Virus record (IMG/VR): IMGVR_UViG_3300006928_000078
Span: 1-24,640 of that record
Strand: one strand, 5' to 3'
DNA from: a virus
DNA: 24,640 nt
The notes beneath the pieces are model-generated. The model searched no databases. It had not been told where the DNA came from and saw nothing but the letters and a program-made list of their open reading frames with translations. Within the stretch, counting starts at the first letter, position 1, and every line of letters starts with the position of its first letter. Below are positions 15,929 to 22,931 of the stretch, in pieces. The position numbers were made by a program, and so were the translations under genes.

Positions 15929-18286
15929 TTATCCAACCTTGCTAACTAATACCCTCACATCATTTGATGCAATAGGTTGAGTTGTTGTTAAGGTTAGTGA
16001 ATTTGTATTTGTTCTTGCAACATCTACATAAACTGTATCATATGAACTATTATCATAACATTGAACAGAAACATCTCTTGTTCCTAAGTTATGAGTTACC
16101 GTATATGATGTAGCTGAACCATTTCCAATGTTCTGTGCATAACTATGACTAGAACCTACACAAGTTTCAACCGCTGTACAGAAATCACTTACTTGTGATG
16201 CTGTAATAGATATCGCTTGTTCACCAATTGAAGTAACTAAACCTTTAGCGTTAGCTGTAACAGTTAGAGATTTACTCGCACCACCTTGTGAAGTAGTTTC
16301 CGTTGAATTAACAGTTGCTAAAGTTAAAGCACCTGTAACATTTGCAGAACCATCAAAAGATACTGACCACACACCGTCCCCGGATAAAGCTATTGTTCTA
16401 GCTGTAGCAAGTTTAGAAGCTGTTGCAGCATTACCTGTTATCTCCCCATTAATGTTAGCATATAACGTTCCTACATTTGCAATTGCAGCTGTACTGCCCG
16501 GTTTAGTTGTAGCATTACCTAATCTAAATACCGGCGAACTTGCACTAGAAGATGCAGAAGCATCGTAGAACATAGTTGGGAAATAATCCGTAGCTGATAT
16601 TACATAGTTACCAAACCATCCAATATCTACCGAGTTTGCACCACCACCGGCAACATCATTACCGTTAGCGTACTCCATCATGTTATCTTTAATAGATACC
16701 GTTGTACTATCAATCGTAGTGGTTGTACCATTAACTGTTAAGTTACCTGCAATAGTTACTGTTGAACCATCGTCAGTCATTAACGAGTCAGTTAATTGAT
16801 TATTTGAATTATCCCACTTTAATACTTTGTTAGCACCTAAAGATGAATAGTTTTTAAGTCTTAAACTTCCTGAAGTAGTTATTGTACCACCCGTTAAACC
16901 TCCGTCTGAAGGGGTTGCAATGGATGTAACTGTACCACCTGAAGCATCGAAAGGTAAGTCTGAAACTAAACCTTTCTTAATATTATTGTCATCAGAATCA
17001 CTATACCATATTACATCTGCGGCTGCTATAGCTGTTCCTTCTAAATCGGTAGCTGCTTCAATGGCATTGTTAGTCCCTAAGTAGTCTATTTTTAAATCAC
17101 TAACAGCAGCTGAACCATTATAAGATGTCATTGTTAAACCTGTAGAAGCTGTTAAAGCATTTAAGTTACTTCCTAAAGAAACACCACTAATAGTTGAGTT
17201 AGCTAATCTGTCGTTATTAATTCCACCGGCAGATATTCCGAAAGCTAATGTTCCTGAAGATGTAATTGGCGAACCACTTACTGTTAATCCGTTAGCTGCT
17301 GTAGCCGCTACACTTGTTACTGTACCACCACCAATCGCTGCAGAAAGCTGAGACACATTAGCATATTTAACTGTATCACTTCCATCACTATCATCAACAA
17401 ACATTACTTTATCGGTACTTGCTAGTGTTACCGAAGTACCATCAGTTGCAGAAAGAATAACACTATCTGAACCTGCATAGTCTACAGCTACAGTTACTGT
17501 ACCACTTGTTCCTCCTCCGGTTAAACCGTCTCCGGCAGTAACTCCTGTTATATCTCCTTGAGTATCGGCGTTTATAGTTACAGCTCCTGTCGCTCCACTA
17601 ATTGTAACATTAGTACCTGCAACAATACTTGTAACACCGGTATTTGTTAATGCAATAGTTCCTGAGCTTGTAATAGGTGAACCTGAAACACTAAGACCTG
17701 TACTTCCGGTTACAGCTACACTTGTTACTGTACCTTCATCATAAGTCGCTAATTCTCCATCACCTCTTACATATTGAGCCGAACTACCTTGCCAAGGTAA
17801 AGTTAATGTACCACTTGATGTTATAGTATTGGATGTACTTAATGAACCGCCATCTGTAGTAACTGTTACACTTGTTACAGTTCCTGATGTGTTAGTAAAA
17901 GGTAAGTCAGATACAAGACCATGTTTTACATTATCACTATCATTAGAATCAGAATACATGATAACATCACTACTTGCAATAGCACTTCCCTCTGCATTAG
18001 TAGCTTCTAATATGACATTGTCTGAACCTGCGTAATCTACCGCTAAAGTTACAGTACCACTTGTACCACCTCCTGATAGACCTGCACCTGCCGTAACACC
18101 GGCAATATCTCCTGTGCCATCTAAACTTATCCAACTAGACCCATTGTAATATTTGAAAGTATTAGAAGTTGTGTTGTATATAAATTGACCCGCATAACCC
18201 GTAGGGTCAGATGCAAGGTTTTGTGCTTTAACGTTCTGTATTTCGTTTTCCGTTAAATCAATGTTAGTCAAATATCTTATTGCCAT
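15929..18286 (-). CDS. Long repeat-containing tail fibre protein
   Basis: 785 residues. The N-terminus MAIRYLTNIDLTENEIQNVK with AGQFIYNTTSNTFKYYNGS is typical of marine phage fibre starts. Three related modules follow, at about 59-134, 244-318 and 384-447. The first two share GVTAGxGLxGGGTSGTVTxA followed by VDYAGSD, and the first and third share GLVSDLPF. They are interspersed with GTVTSV units at about 135, 186, 321 and 451. Residues about 505-650 include the VDIGWFGNYVISATDYFPT and LYANINGEITGNAATASKL stretches seen in many fibres. Residues about 714-785 are a compact C-terminal beta module (YTVTHNLGTRDVSVQCYDN) similar to the end of the 239-residue protein upstream. No enzymatic domain is visible. 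Probably a trimeric host-recognition fibre; 15-base gap from the gene before it. Confidence 0.85.
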   Translation of the reverse strand: MAIRYLTNIDLTENEIQNVKAQNLASDPTGYAGQFIYNTTSNTFKYYNGSSWISLDGTGDIAGVTAGAGLSGGGTSGTVTLAVDYAGSDNVILEATNAEGSAIASSDVIMYSDSNDSDNVKHGLVSDLPFTNTSGTVTSVTVTTDGGSLSTSNTITSSGTLTLPWQGSSAQYVRGDGELATYDEGTVTSVAVTGSTGLSVSGSPITSSGTIALTNTGVTSIVAGTNVTISGATGAVTINADTQGDITGVTAGDGLTGGGTSGTVTVAVDYAGSDSVILSATDGTSVTLASTDKVMFVDDSDGSDTVKYANVSQLSAAIGGGTVTSVAATAANGLTVSGSPITSSGTLAFGISAGGINNDRLANSTISGVSLGSNLNALTASTGLTMTSYNGSAAVSDLKIDYLGTNNAIEAATDLEGTAIAAADVIWYSDSDDNNIKKGLVSDLPFDASGGTVTSIATPSDGGLTGGTITTSGSLRLKNYSSLGANKVLKWDNSNNQLTDSLMTDDGSTVTIAGNLTVNGTTTTIDSTTVSIKDNMMEYANGNDVAGGGANSVDIGWFGNYVISATDYFPTMFYDASASSSASSPVFRLGNATTKPGSTAAIANVGTLYANINGEITGNAATASKLATARTIALSGDGVWSVSFDGSANVTGALTLATVNSTETTSQGGASKSLTVTANAKGLVTSIGEQAISITASQVSDFCTAVETCVGSSHSYAQNIGNGSATSYTVTHNLGTRDVSVQCYDNSSYDTVYVDVARTNTNSLTLTTTQPIASNDVRVLVSKVG
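16946..18112 (-). repeat. Three dispersed coding repeats in the 785-residue fibre
   Basis: The copies lie at about 18112-17885, 17557-17333 and 17137-16946. Copies one and two share a TAGxGLxGGGTSGTVT core followed by VDYAGSDxVIL. The third keeps only DYLGTNNAIEAATDLEG and a GLVSDLPF ending that matches the first copy. Shorter GTVTSV units separate them. Confidence 0.7.
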
Positions 18287-18301
18287 GTTTTCTCTCTTTT
18301 A

Positions 18302-19021
18302 TTAATTTAAAAATGCTTTTCCTGCAAATGCAGCTGAAAATGACACAGTCAGCTGATTTGAATTATTATATACTATCTGTCCCTGTGCAACACTATATGG
18401 AGTGTTGGCTGAATCCGTTACCGTAACTGAAGGAAACGAATTTAAATTATGTGTGATTGTCCAAGTAGCTGAAGCTACACTTTGTGTGTGAATGTAGGTT
18501 GTCGCAGGGTCAGACTTATATGTTAGCAAAGATATAAAATAATCTTTATCATCTACTAAGCTCCCATACCCTGTGGCATAAGTTACACCGATGTCCCAAA
18601 AATTAGTTTCAACCCCGTCTTGTACGGCTGAATCCCATTCGTAAATTGCAAATGTAGAAGGGTCACTACACCTTGACACCAAAACAGTTGATTGTAATAA
18701 TGGGTTAGTATAATATAAACTTACATCTACCGCATTATTAATTTGTTGTTTGCTTAATTTAAAACTTGTTATGGAACTTAATGGAACTGTACCTGTATTT
18801 AAAGAAGCAAAAGATATTGTCCCTGCTAGTCTTACATCACCTGCTTCCATATCTTGATACTTGTATCTCAAAGATTGAGATTCAATCCTATTATACGAGT
18901 TCATAAAAATAGCTACTGCATTAGCGGAAAAGTTTTTTGTATTATTTGTTACATCAGTACCAATCCATTTATCCGCAGGAACTACAGGTGTAGATAAGGG
19001 ATATGTTTCAATTTTTGCCAT
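18302..19021 (-). CDS. Fibre-like structural protein
   Basis: 239 residues, Ser/Thr/Asn-rich, no signal peptide. The N-terminus (MAKIETYPLSTPVVPADKWI then TNNTKNFSANAVAIFMNSY) resembles the N-terminus of the 1103-residue fibre and probably serves for attachment to the particle. The C-terminal module (about 181-239) contains ATWTITHNLNSFPSVTVTDS and a terminal LTVSFSAAFAGKAFLN. I recognise this as a frequent fibre tip or trimerisation module of marine phages; a relative ends the 785-residue fibre. The middle (75-175) has no motif that I recognise. The ATG lies 14 bases inside the end of the holin gene, so this fibre protein is translationally coupled to the lysis genes. Confidence 0.75.
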   Translation of the reverse strand: MAKIETYPLSTPVVPADKWIGTDVTNNTKNFSANAVAIFMNSYNRIESQSLRYKYQDMEAGDVRLAGTISFASLNTGTVPLSSITSFKLSKQQINNAVDVSLYYTNPLLQSTVLVSRCSDPSTFAIYEWDSAVQDGVETNFWDIGVTYATGYGSLVDDKDYFISLLTYKSDPATTYIHTQSVASATWTITHNLNSFPSVTVTDSANTPYSVAQGQIVYNNSNQLTVSFSAAFAGKAFLN

Positions 19022-19421
19022 TCTTTATTTTTTTTCCTTTTTCATAAGACCTTCCGCCGAAATAAGCTGCCACAATTGTAATTAGAAGCATCTGAAGTAA
19101 ATCCGACCATTTCTCTTCAACTGCAAAGTTAATAAATCCTGAGTCAATAAAAATTAGCAACATTGTGCAGACAATAACAAAAATTAAAACTAACGGTCTT
19201 ACGGATTTAGATAATTTATTGTCGGATGCCATATCTGCTTTCCATCTATCCGTTACATTTTTTTGCATAGCAGCTTCGGCATTAATGAGTATTTCAGTCA
19301 TCTCTTTTTCAAACTCTGCTTTCTCATCTTTAGTTCTCACAAATCTATCTACTATATTTGATAGTTTATCTCCTACCTCCCCTGCTGCACCTCCAAATAT
19401 TTTTGCTAGTATTTCTTTCAT
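19008..19421 (-). CDS. Probable holin of the 3TM (GTA-type) family
   Basis: 137 residues. A cytoplasmic helical N-terminal part (about 1-72, including KDEKAEFEKEMTEILINAEA) is followed by two evident hydrophobic segments: about 75-93 (RPLVLIFVIVCTMLLIFI) and about 106-121 (SDLLQMLLITIVAAYFGG). The ending GGRSYEKGKK is characteristic. The pattern of charged helix, RP-started first membrane segment and a final FGGRxxEK fits the holin_3TMs (PF11351-like) family as I recall it. Holins open the inner membrane to release or activate the endolysin. The gene overlaps the peptidase gene by ATGA (19418-19421), giving the common endolysin-holin pair. Confidence 0.82.
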   Translation of the reverse strand: MKEILAKIFGGAAGEVGDKLSNIVDRFVRTKDEKAEFEKEMTEILINAEAAMQKNVTDRWKADMASDNKLSKSVRPLVLIFVIVCTMLLIFIDSGFINFAVEEKWSDLLQMLLITIVAAYFGGRSYEKGKKIKNGKN

Positions 19422-19876
19422 ATCACTTTATATTTAGTTCTACGTTCCTCTTTATATGCCTTTAAACATCTTCCTCTATTTTCTTCTTTTGAAACGTATG
19501 ATACATGAATCCAATTCGGATTCATATCCGTACCAAACTCCCAAATTAATTGGTCAAAGTCACAATTTTCTTTTATCCAATAATACATTTCAGCGTTTGT
19601 TTTATGACCATAAACATCATCGAGGTCAATCGCTTGACCTTTACAATGTTGTGAGGAAGCTACTCCGCCAATTGCTTCATTCAAAGGAATCGACCTAAAA
19701 AATGAATTTACTTTTATAGGTCCTCCAACCCATTCTCTTAACGGTTCAAAAACTTTTTCTGCCGTTAATTTCATTGTATCAACTTGAGTCGGATTTGGCG
19801 TGTTATCTATTCCTTTTCTTTTAGCTGTGTTTGAGTGTATTGCTTCTGCGTAAGTTATATGTTTGCTTATTCTCAT
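19418..19876 (-). CDS. Endolysin, Peptidase M15-type (D-Ala-D-Ala or L-Ala-D-Glu peptidase)
   Basis: 152 residues, no signal peptide. Zinc-site motifs of the Peptidase M15A/M15_3 family are present: SSQHCKGQAIDLD (74-86, ligands H77 and D84), NWIHVSY (121-127, ligand H124), and FDQLIWEFG with probable catalytic E113. The N-terminal HITYAEAIHSNTAKRKGIDN (6-25) and FFRSIPLNEAIGG (59-71) are also typical. Such phage enzymes cut peptidoglycan peptide stems during lysis. Without a signal sequence it would need the adjacent holin to reach the cell wall. ATGA overlaps couple it to the outer-membrane-like gene before it and to the holin after it. Confidence 0.92.
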   Translation of the reverse strand: MRISKHITYAEAIHSNTAKRKGIDNTPNPTQVDTMKLTAEKVFEPLREWVGGPIKVNSFFRSIPLNEAIGGVASSQHCKGQAIDLDDVYGHKTNAEMYYWIKENCDFDQLIWEFGTDMNPNWIHVSYVSKEENRGRCLKAYKEERRTKYKVI

Positions 19877-21165
19877 AATTCTATATTTAGTCCTATAGTA
19901 GATTTAAAAATCTCAGTATCCCAAAACTTAGTATATTCTCCTTCTACAAATATACTCAATTTTGAAGTAATGTACCATCCACTAATCAAACCAAATTGAT
20001 AGTCTTCCCATTGTTCTAATTCAGAATCTTCTTTTAATCCGCCTAATCCCCAATTATTTCTATTTAAATAACTGAACGATTCATCTCCCTTAAAGTATTT
20101 ATGATAAGGTAAGATATAGTTAGCATATGCATGAACCCATAGTTTATCATTGTAACTGTACCAATCTGCTCCGATAACAGGAGCTACTTCAGCAAAAGCA
20201 TCTAACATATCCCATTGCTCTCTATTATATCGGTTCATCAAGTCAGCAAAAACTGTCTCACGAAACTCTAAATCCGTATGGGCTACTATTGTTCCTTCTT
20301 CATCTATCCAATACCAATCTGAAATTTCATTACCTAATTGGTCTGATTGGGTATAATAAATATCATCATAACCATATTCAAAACCTAAGGTGTACCAAGG
20401 GTTTAATGCGTATCCATCTTCATCAGTTTCGTTTAACCAAATTTCTACAGGATTGTATCCAAATGCTTGGTCATGAGTTCTTGCTATAACTCCGGCTGAT
20501 ATACTAAACTTTTTTCCTATAGGTAGTCTACCTCTTACTTCGGCTGAACTATATTTAAATCCAACATTTCCTTCTTCTCTTGACTCTACCTTAACAATGT
20601 GATGCTTACCTGTATTCCTAAGAAAGTAACGGTGATTATTAAACACCTCACCTCTTTCCCTTTCTTTCTCCCAATGGAATAAGTATTCCCATCCATCAAA
20701 TGCGGCTGTTGGAGAAGACAAAGCTACATTCTTTTCAGTACCATCATAATATGCTTTTTCTTTATTCTCATAATCAAATCTAGCAATACGTCTAATTCCA
20801 AATCCATATCGATAATCAAATTCATGATATTCAGTTGCGTCTTCAACTATTGGCACATCGTATAAACTACCGCTAGGATTAGTTCTTACAACATAGTCAA
20901 TAGATTGTTTTTGATAGGGATTATTTGCATTACCTGCAATATAGATTGTTCCATATTTTAAAAAGTCATTATATACTTTTTTAAAAAATTTTCCTTTGTT
21001 TATTTTTTTCTCAAAACCTTCAATTAAGTTTTTTTCCGTAACCGAGTCTACCTCTTTAATTACTTGAGCTTGTGCATTAAATGTAAAAGCTGCTAATAAA
21101 AAAATTATTACCAAATATAATATAGCGTTTAATGCAAACTTTTCTGTTTTTTGTTTTCTATCCAT
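19873..21165 (-). CDS. Exported, beta-rich outer-membrane-like protein
   Basis: 430 residues. Basic N-terminus, hydrophobic core about 11-28 (ALNAILYLVIIFLLAAFTF) and a signal-peptidase-like site AQA|Q after residue 33. The mature part is rich in aromatic residues and alternating beta-type segments, such as YGFGIRRIARFDYENKEKAY, HRYFLRNTGKHHIVKVESRE, SAEVRGRLPIGKKFSISAGV and NPWYTLGFEYGYDD. It ends IFKSTIGLNIEL, like the last strand of an outer-membrane barrel. This suggests an outer-membrane or periplasmic protein made by the phage in the infected cell. Roles could be envelope disruption at lysis, receptor masking or virion function; none is proven. It starts one base after the previous gene and overlaps the endolysin by ATGA, so it belongs to the lysis operon. 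Confidence 0.75.
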   Translation of the reverse strand: MDRKQKTEKFALNAILYLVIIFLLAAFTFNAQAQVIKEVDSVTEKNLIEGFEKKINKGKFFKKVYNDFLKYGTIYIAGNANNPYQKQSIDYVVRTNPSGSLYDVPIVEDATEYHEFDYRYGFGIRRIARFDYENKEKAYYDGTEKNVALSSPTAAFDGWEYLFHWEKERERGEVFNNHRYFLRNTGKHHIVKVESREEGNVGFKYSSAEVRGRLPIGKKFSISAGVIARTHDQAFGYNPVEIWLNETDEDGYALNPWYTLGFEYGYDDIYYTQSDQLGNEISDWYWIDEEGTIVAHTDLEFRETVFADLMNRYNREQWDMLDAFAEVAPVIGADWYSYNDKLWVHAYANYILPYHKYFKGDESFSYLNRNNWGLGGLKEDSELEQWEDYQFGLISGWYITSKLSIFVEGEYTKFWDTEIFKSTIGLNIEL

Positions 21166-21166
21166 T

Positions 21167-21502
21167 TTAAAACTTGCTTTTTTTAATTTCGTTAATATGT
21201 TTTTGTATAGTCTCTAATGTATTTTCAGGTAGGGTAAGCGATATATTACTTTCTACTCTGACAATTTCTTTTCGATTGTGGTATAAAACTACTGTGGGAA
21301 GATATACTATTTTATCTTTGGAAAATAATTTAGGATGGTCGGTAAGATAAAATCTATATTGGTCTGCACCCTCTAAGTCATCTAAATCTACTTCGGCTGC
21401 TTTTACAAAATCAGCACTATATTGAACTACGACAATTCCATCTTTGTACTGTGCATGAACGGTAGAGGTTAACAGCATTAATAATATTATCCATAACCTC
21501 AT
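21167..21502 (-). CDS. Exported thioredoxin-like protein lacking cysteines
   Basis: 111 residues. Signal peptide about 1-17 (MRLWIILLMLLTSTVHA|Q). The mature part has the order of a thioredoxin fold: DGIVVVQYSADFVKAA (strand and following helix, 21-36), QYRFYLTDHPKLFSKDKI (48-65), a cis-proline-type segment YLPTVVLYHNRKEIVRV (67-83, P69) and a C-terminal helix (NTLETIQKHINEIKK). The protein contains no cysteine at all, so it cannot be a redox enzyme. It may be a structural or binding version of the fold. The fold assignment is by eye. It overlaps the membrane-anchored coiled-coil gene by ATGA and precedes the outer-membrane-like gene by one base. Confidence 0.7.
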   Translation of the reverse strand: MRLWIILLMLLTSTVHAQYKDGIVVVQYSADFVKAAEVDLDDLEGADQYRFYLTDHPKLFSKDKIVYLPTVVLYHNRKEIVRVESNISLTLPENTLETIQKHINEIKKSKF

Positions 21503-21801
21503 TTCTTGCTAATTTCATATAATCTCTCATCCATCTTGTCTAGTTGTAATTTGATATCCTTAACGTCTTCTTTAATTGTCGCCATATCGGATTGTACTCC
21601 TTCTACTACTGTCCTAGTTAATTGGTCTTTATATGAAAATTCAACTTGAGTTACTTCAGGTTTTGGTAATTCCGCTGCGTTTGCTATATCAGCTTTTAAC
21701 GTAAAGTACATGGTTACAAGAGATATCGTAAATCCAACTATCATTCCAATAGTCTTTAAATCTAAAGTTACATTAGTATCTTCCGAAATCTTCTGTGCCA
21801 T
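21499..21801 (-). CDS. Membrane-anchored coiled-coil protein at the head of the lysis operon
   Basis: 100 residues. A short N-terminal part (MAQKISEDTNVTLDLKT) precedes one transmembrane segment (about 17-36, TIGMIVGFTISLVTMYFTLK). A linker with LPKPEVTQVEF follows, then a charged coiled coil to the end (TIKEDVKDIKLQLDKMDERL). I recall very similar proteins in marine phages, unannotated, next to lysis genes. The layout (one membrane anchor plus periplasmic coiled coil) would suit an inner-membrane spanin-like or holin-accessory role, which is inference. The minus strand shows AAGGAGA directly before the ATG; this Shine-Dalgarno match has unusually short spacing. The gene follows an 85-base gap that carries a palindrome. 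Confidence 0.75.
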   Translation of the reverse strand: MAQKISEDTNVTLDLKTIGMIVGFTISLVTMYFTLKADIANAAELPKPEVTQVEFSYKDQLTRTVVEGVQSDMATIKEDVKDIKLQLDKMDERLYEISKK

Positions 21802-21819
21802 TCTCCTTCATTCTTATTT

Positions 21820-21841
21820 TATAACGTATATAAACGTTATA
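21820..21841. repeat. Perfect 8-bp inverted repeat in the gap before the lysis operon
   Basis: TATAACGT (21820-21827) and ACGTTATA (21834-21841) are exact inverted copies around a 6-base A/T spacer. The pair lies 19 bases upstream of the ATG at 21801. No T tract follows, so it does not look like a terminator. It could be an operator or a leader hairpin controlling the membrane, export and lysis genes. In such AT-rich DNA it may also be chance. Confidence 0.4.
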
Positions 21842-21886
21842 TCATTAGACCATGTGTTTGTTTGTGTGTATATCATTTTATTTAAT

Positions 21887-22744
21887 TTACCAAATTGCTA
21901 TTAATTTTGCGTCAGTAACTGAAGGGGTTGCAAATACTTGAACCACCTGAACAGGCAATATTTCACCTACAGGGAAATTATAAAATGTTACATTCTCTCC
22001 TCCAACTGTTTTAACTTTAATGTTTACATGACGAGGGTCATTTGTTCCTGCACCTGATTCAGTAATATCTTGTACAAACTGTGTGCTTGTTCCAACATAT
22101 ACTAAACAACCTTCTGCATCACCAATATAACTTGGCTGTCCTGAACCTTTTGATGTTGGAGGATTACCTCCAAAAATACTGTATTTTTCACCTGTTCCTG
22201 TAAAAATATTTGCATCAAGAGTAATAGTTCGGTCATCGGTTACTCCTGTAACTAAAGCCATGGTGCTAGTTGCATCATTCACAACAATATCACCAACTTT
22301 CACTCCAAGTTTTGATTTATATCCTTCTCCTACAACAGTATAAGTTTTTGCTGTTGGGACACCTGTATTTACTAATAAGGCATCTGAACTTGATGCATTA
22401 GGACTTTTAACTGCTGACACTATATGTTCTGTAGTGTCTGTAGAATTTAATACAATATTACCATCTTTTATAAACTTACCCGCACCGGCTGTTCCTCCTG
22501 CTTGTGCTTGTGTAGAATTTAAAACAAAATTCTCGGAAGAATCAATTAATTCTCCGGTTGCCGCACCATCTGTTACTCCGCTCCATATTTGCGTTGTGAT
22601 ACTCGAATCATATAAACTATCGGCAACTGTGTTTGTCTGAGAACTTCGAGTAATTATTAGAGCCGGGTTAGGAATATAAATGGAATTGTGAGGAACAATC
22701 TCAATTGCATTCATTCCGCTAATCATATTTTTTAAGTACGACAT
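21887..22744 (-). CDS. Putative virion structural protein
   Basis: 285 residues, beta-rich, no signal peptide, one Cys. It contains two short related segments, ENFVLNSTQ (71-79) and GNIVLNSTD (95-103). Further on is KLGVKVGDIVVNDATSTMAL with VTGVTDDRTITLDANIFTGT (about 145-184), a form I associate with small beta modules in phage structural proteins. The C-terminus (FYNFPVGEILPVQVVQVFAT, then AKLIAIW) resembles the ends of uncharacterised marine phage virion proteins. It sits between the small-protein cluster and the lysis operon, close to fibre-type genes. A virion or decoration role is likely but not proven. Confidence 0.65.
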   Translation of the reverse strand: MSYLKNMISGMNAIEIVPHNSIYIPNPALIITRSSQTNTVADSLYDSSITTQIWSGVTDGAATGELIDSSENFVLNSTQAQAGGTAGAGKFIKDGNIVLNSTDTTEHIVSAVKSPNASSSDALLVNTGVPTAKTYTVVGEGYKSKLGVKVGDIVVNDATSTMALVTGVTDDRTITLDANIFTGTGEKYSIFGGNPPTSKGSGQPSYIGDAEGCLVYVGTSTQFVQDITESGAGTNDPRHVNIKVKTVGGENVTFYNFPVGEILPVQVVQVFATPSVTDAKLIAIW

Positions 22745-22761
22745 ATCTATTTATTTATTTA

Positions 22762-22920
22762 TTAATATTTCTTCATTTTGGGTTTACTACTCTTAGTAGA
22801 ATTTTCCATGCCGTAGGTAGGATTATATTTAATCTTGCCCTTTGTCATTCTTGCATAAGAATCCGCTTGAGCTCTACCTACTGCATTATATGGAAATACC
22901 CTTTTACCTACTGTTGGCAT
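22762..22920 (-). CDS. Small conserved basic phage protein
   Basis: 52 residues from the chosen ATG at 22920: MPTVGKRVFPYNAVGRAQAD, then SYARMTKGKIKYNPTYGM and a Lys/Ser-rich tail ending KMKKY. A longer in-frame start exists at 22980 but would place 49 bases inside the upstream fibre gene. I recall relatives beginning MPxVGKKKFPYT, so the shorter start is preferred. It is basic and has no cysteine or membrane segment. Such MPTVGKxxFPY proteins are common in marine phages near head and tail genes, and their function is unknown. It lies 11 bases after the fibre-like gene and 17 bases before the 285-residue gene. Confidence 0.7.
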   Translation of the reverse strand: MPTVGKRVFPYNAVGRAQADSYARMTKGKIKYNPTYGMENSTKSSKPKMKKY

Positions 22921-22931
22921 AATCTTTAATT

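Noticed and set aside
9216-18286. Diversity-generating retroelement target in the fibre genes
   Set aside because: No reverse transcriptase or template repeat is seen in the window, and the repeats are protein-level tandem units rather than adenine-mutated copies.
19124-19131. TAACTTTG match in the holin gene
   Set aside because: It is again Asn-Phe-Ala coding sequence, about 100 bases before the next ATG, so it is likely chance.
21802-21886. Short reading frame beginning at 21811 before the lysis operon
   Set aside because: It encodes only about 12 residues and overlaps the start of the next gene; the AAGGAGA is better explained as the ribosome site of the gene at 21801.
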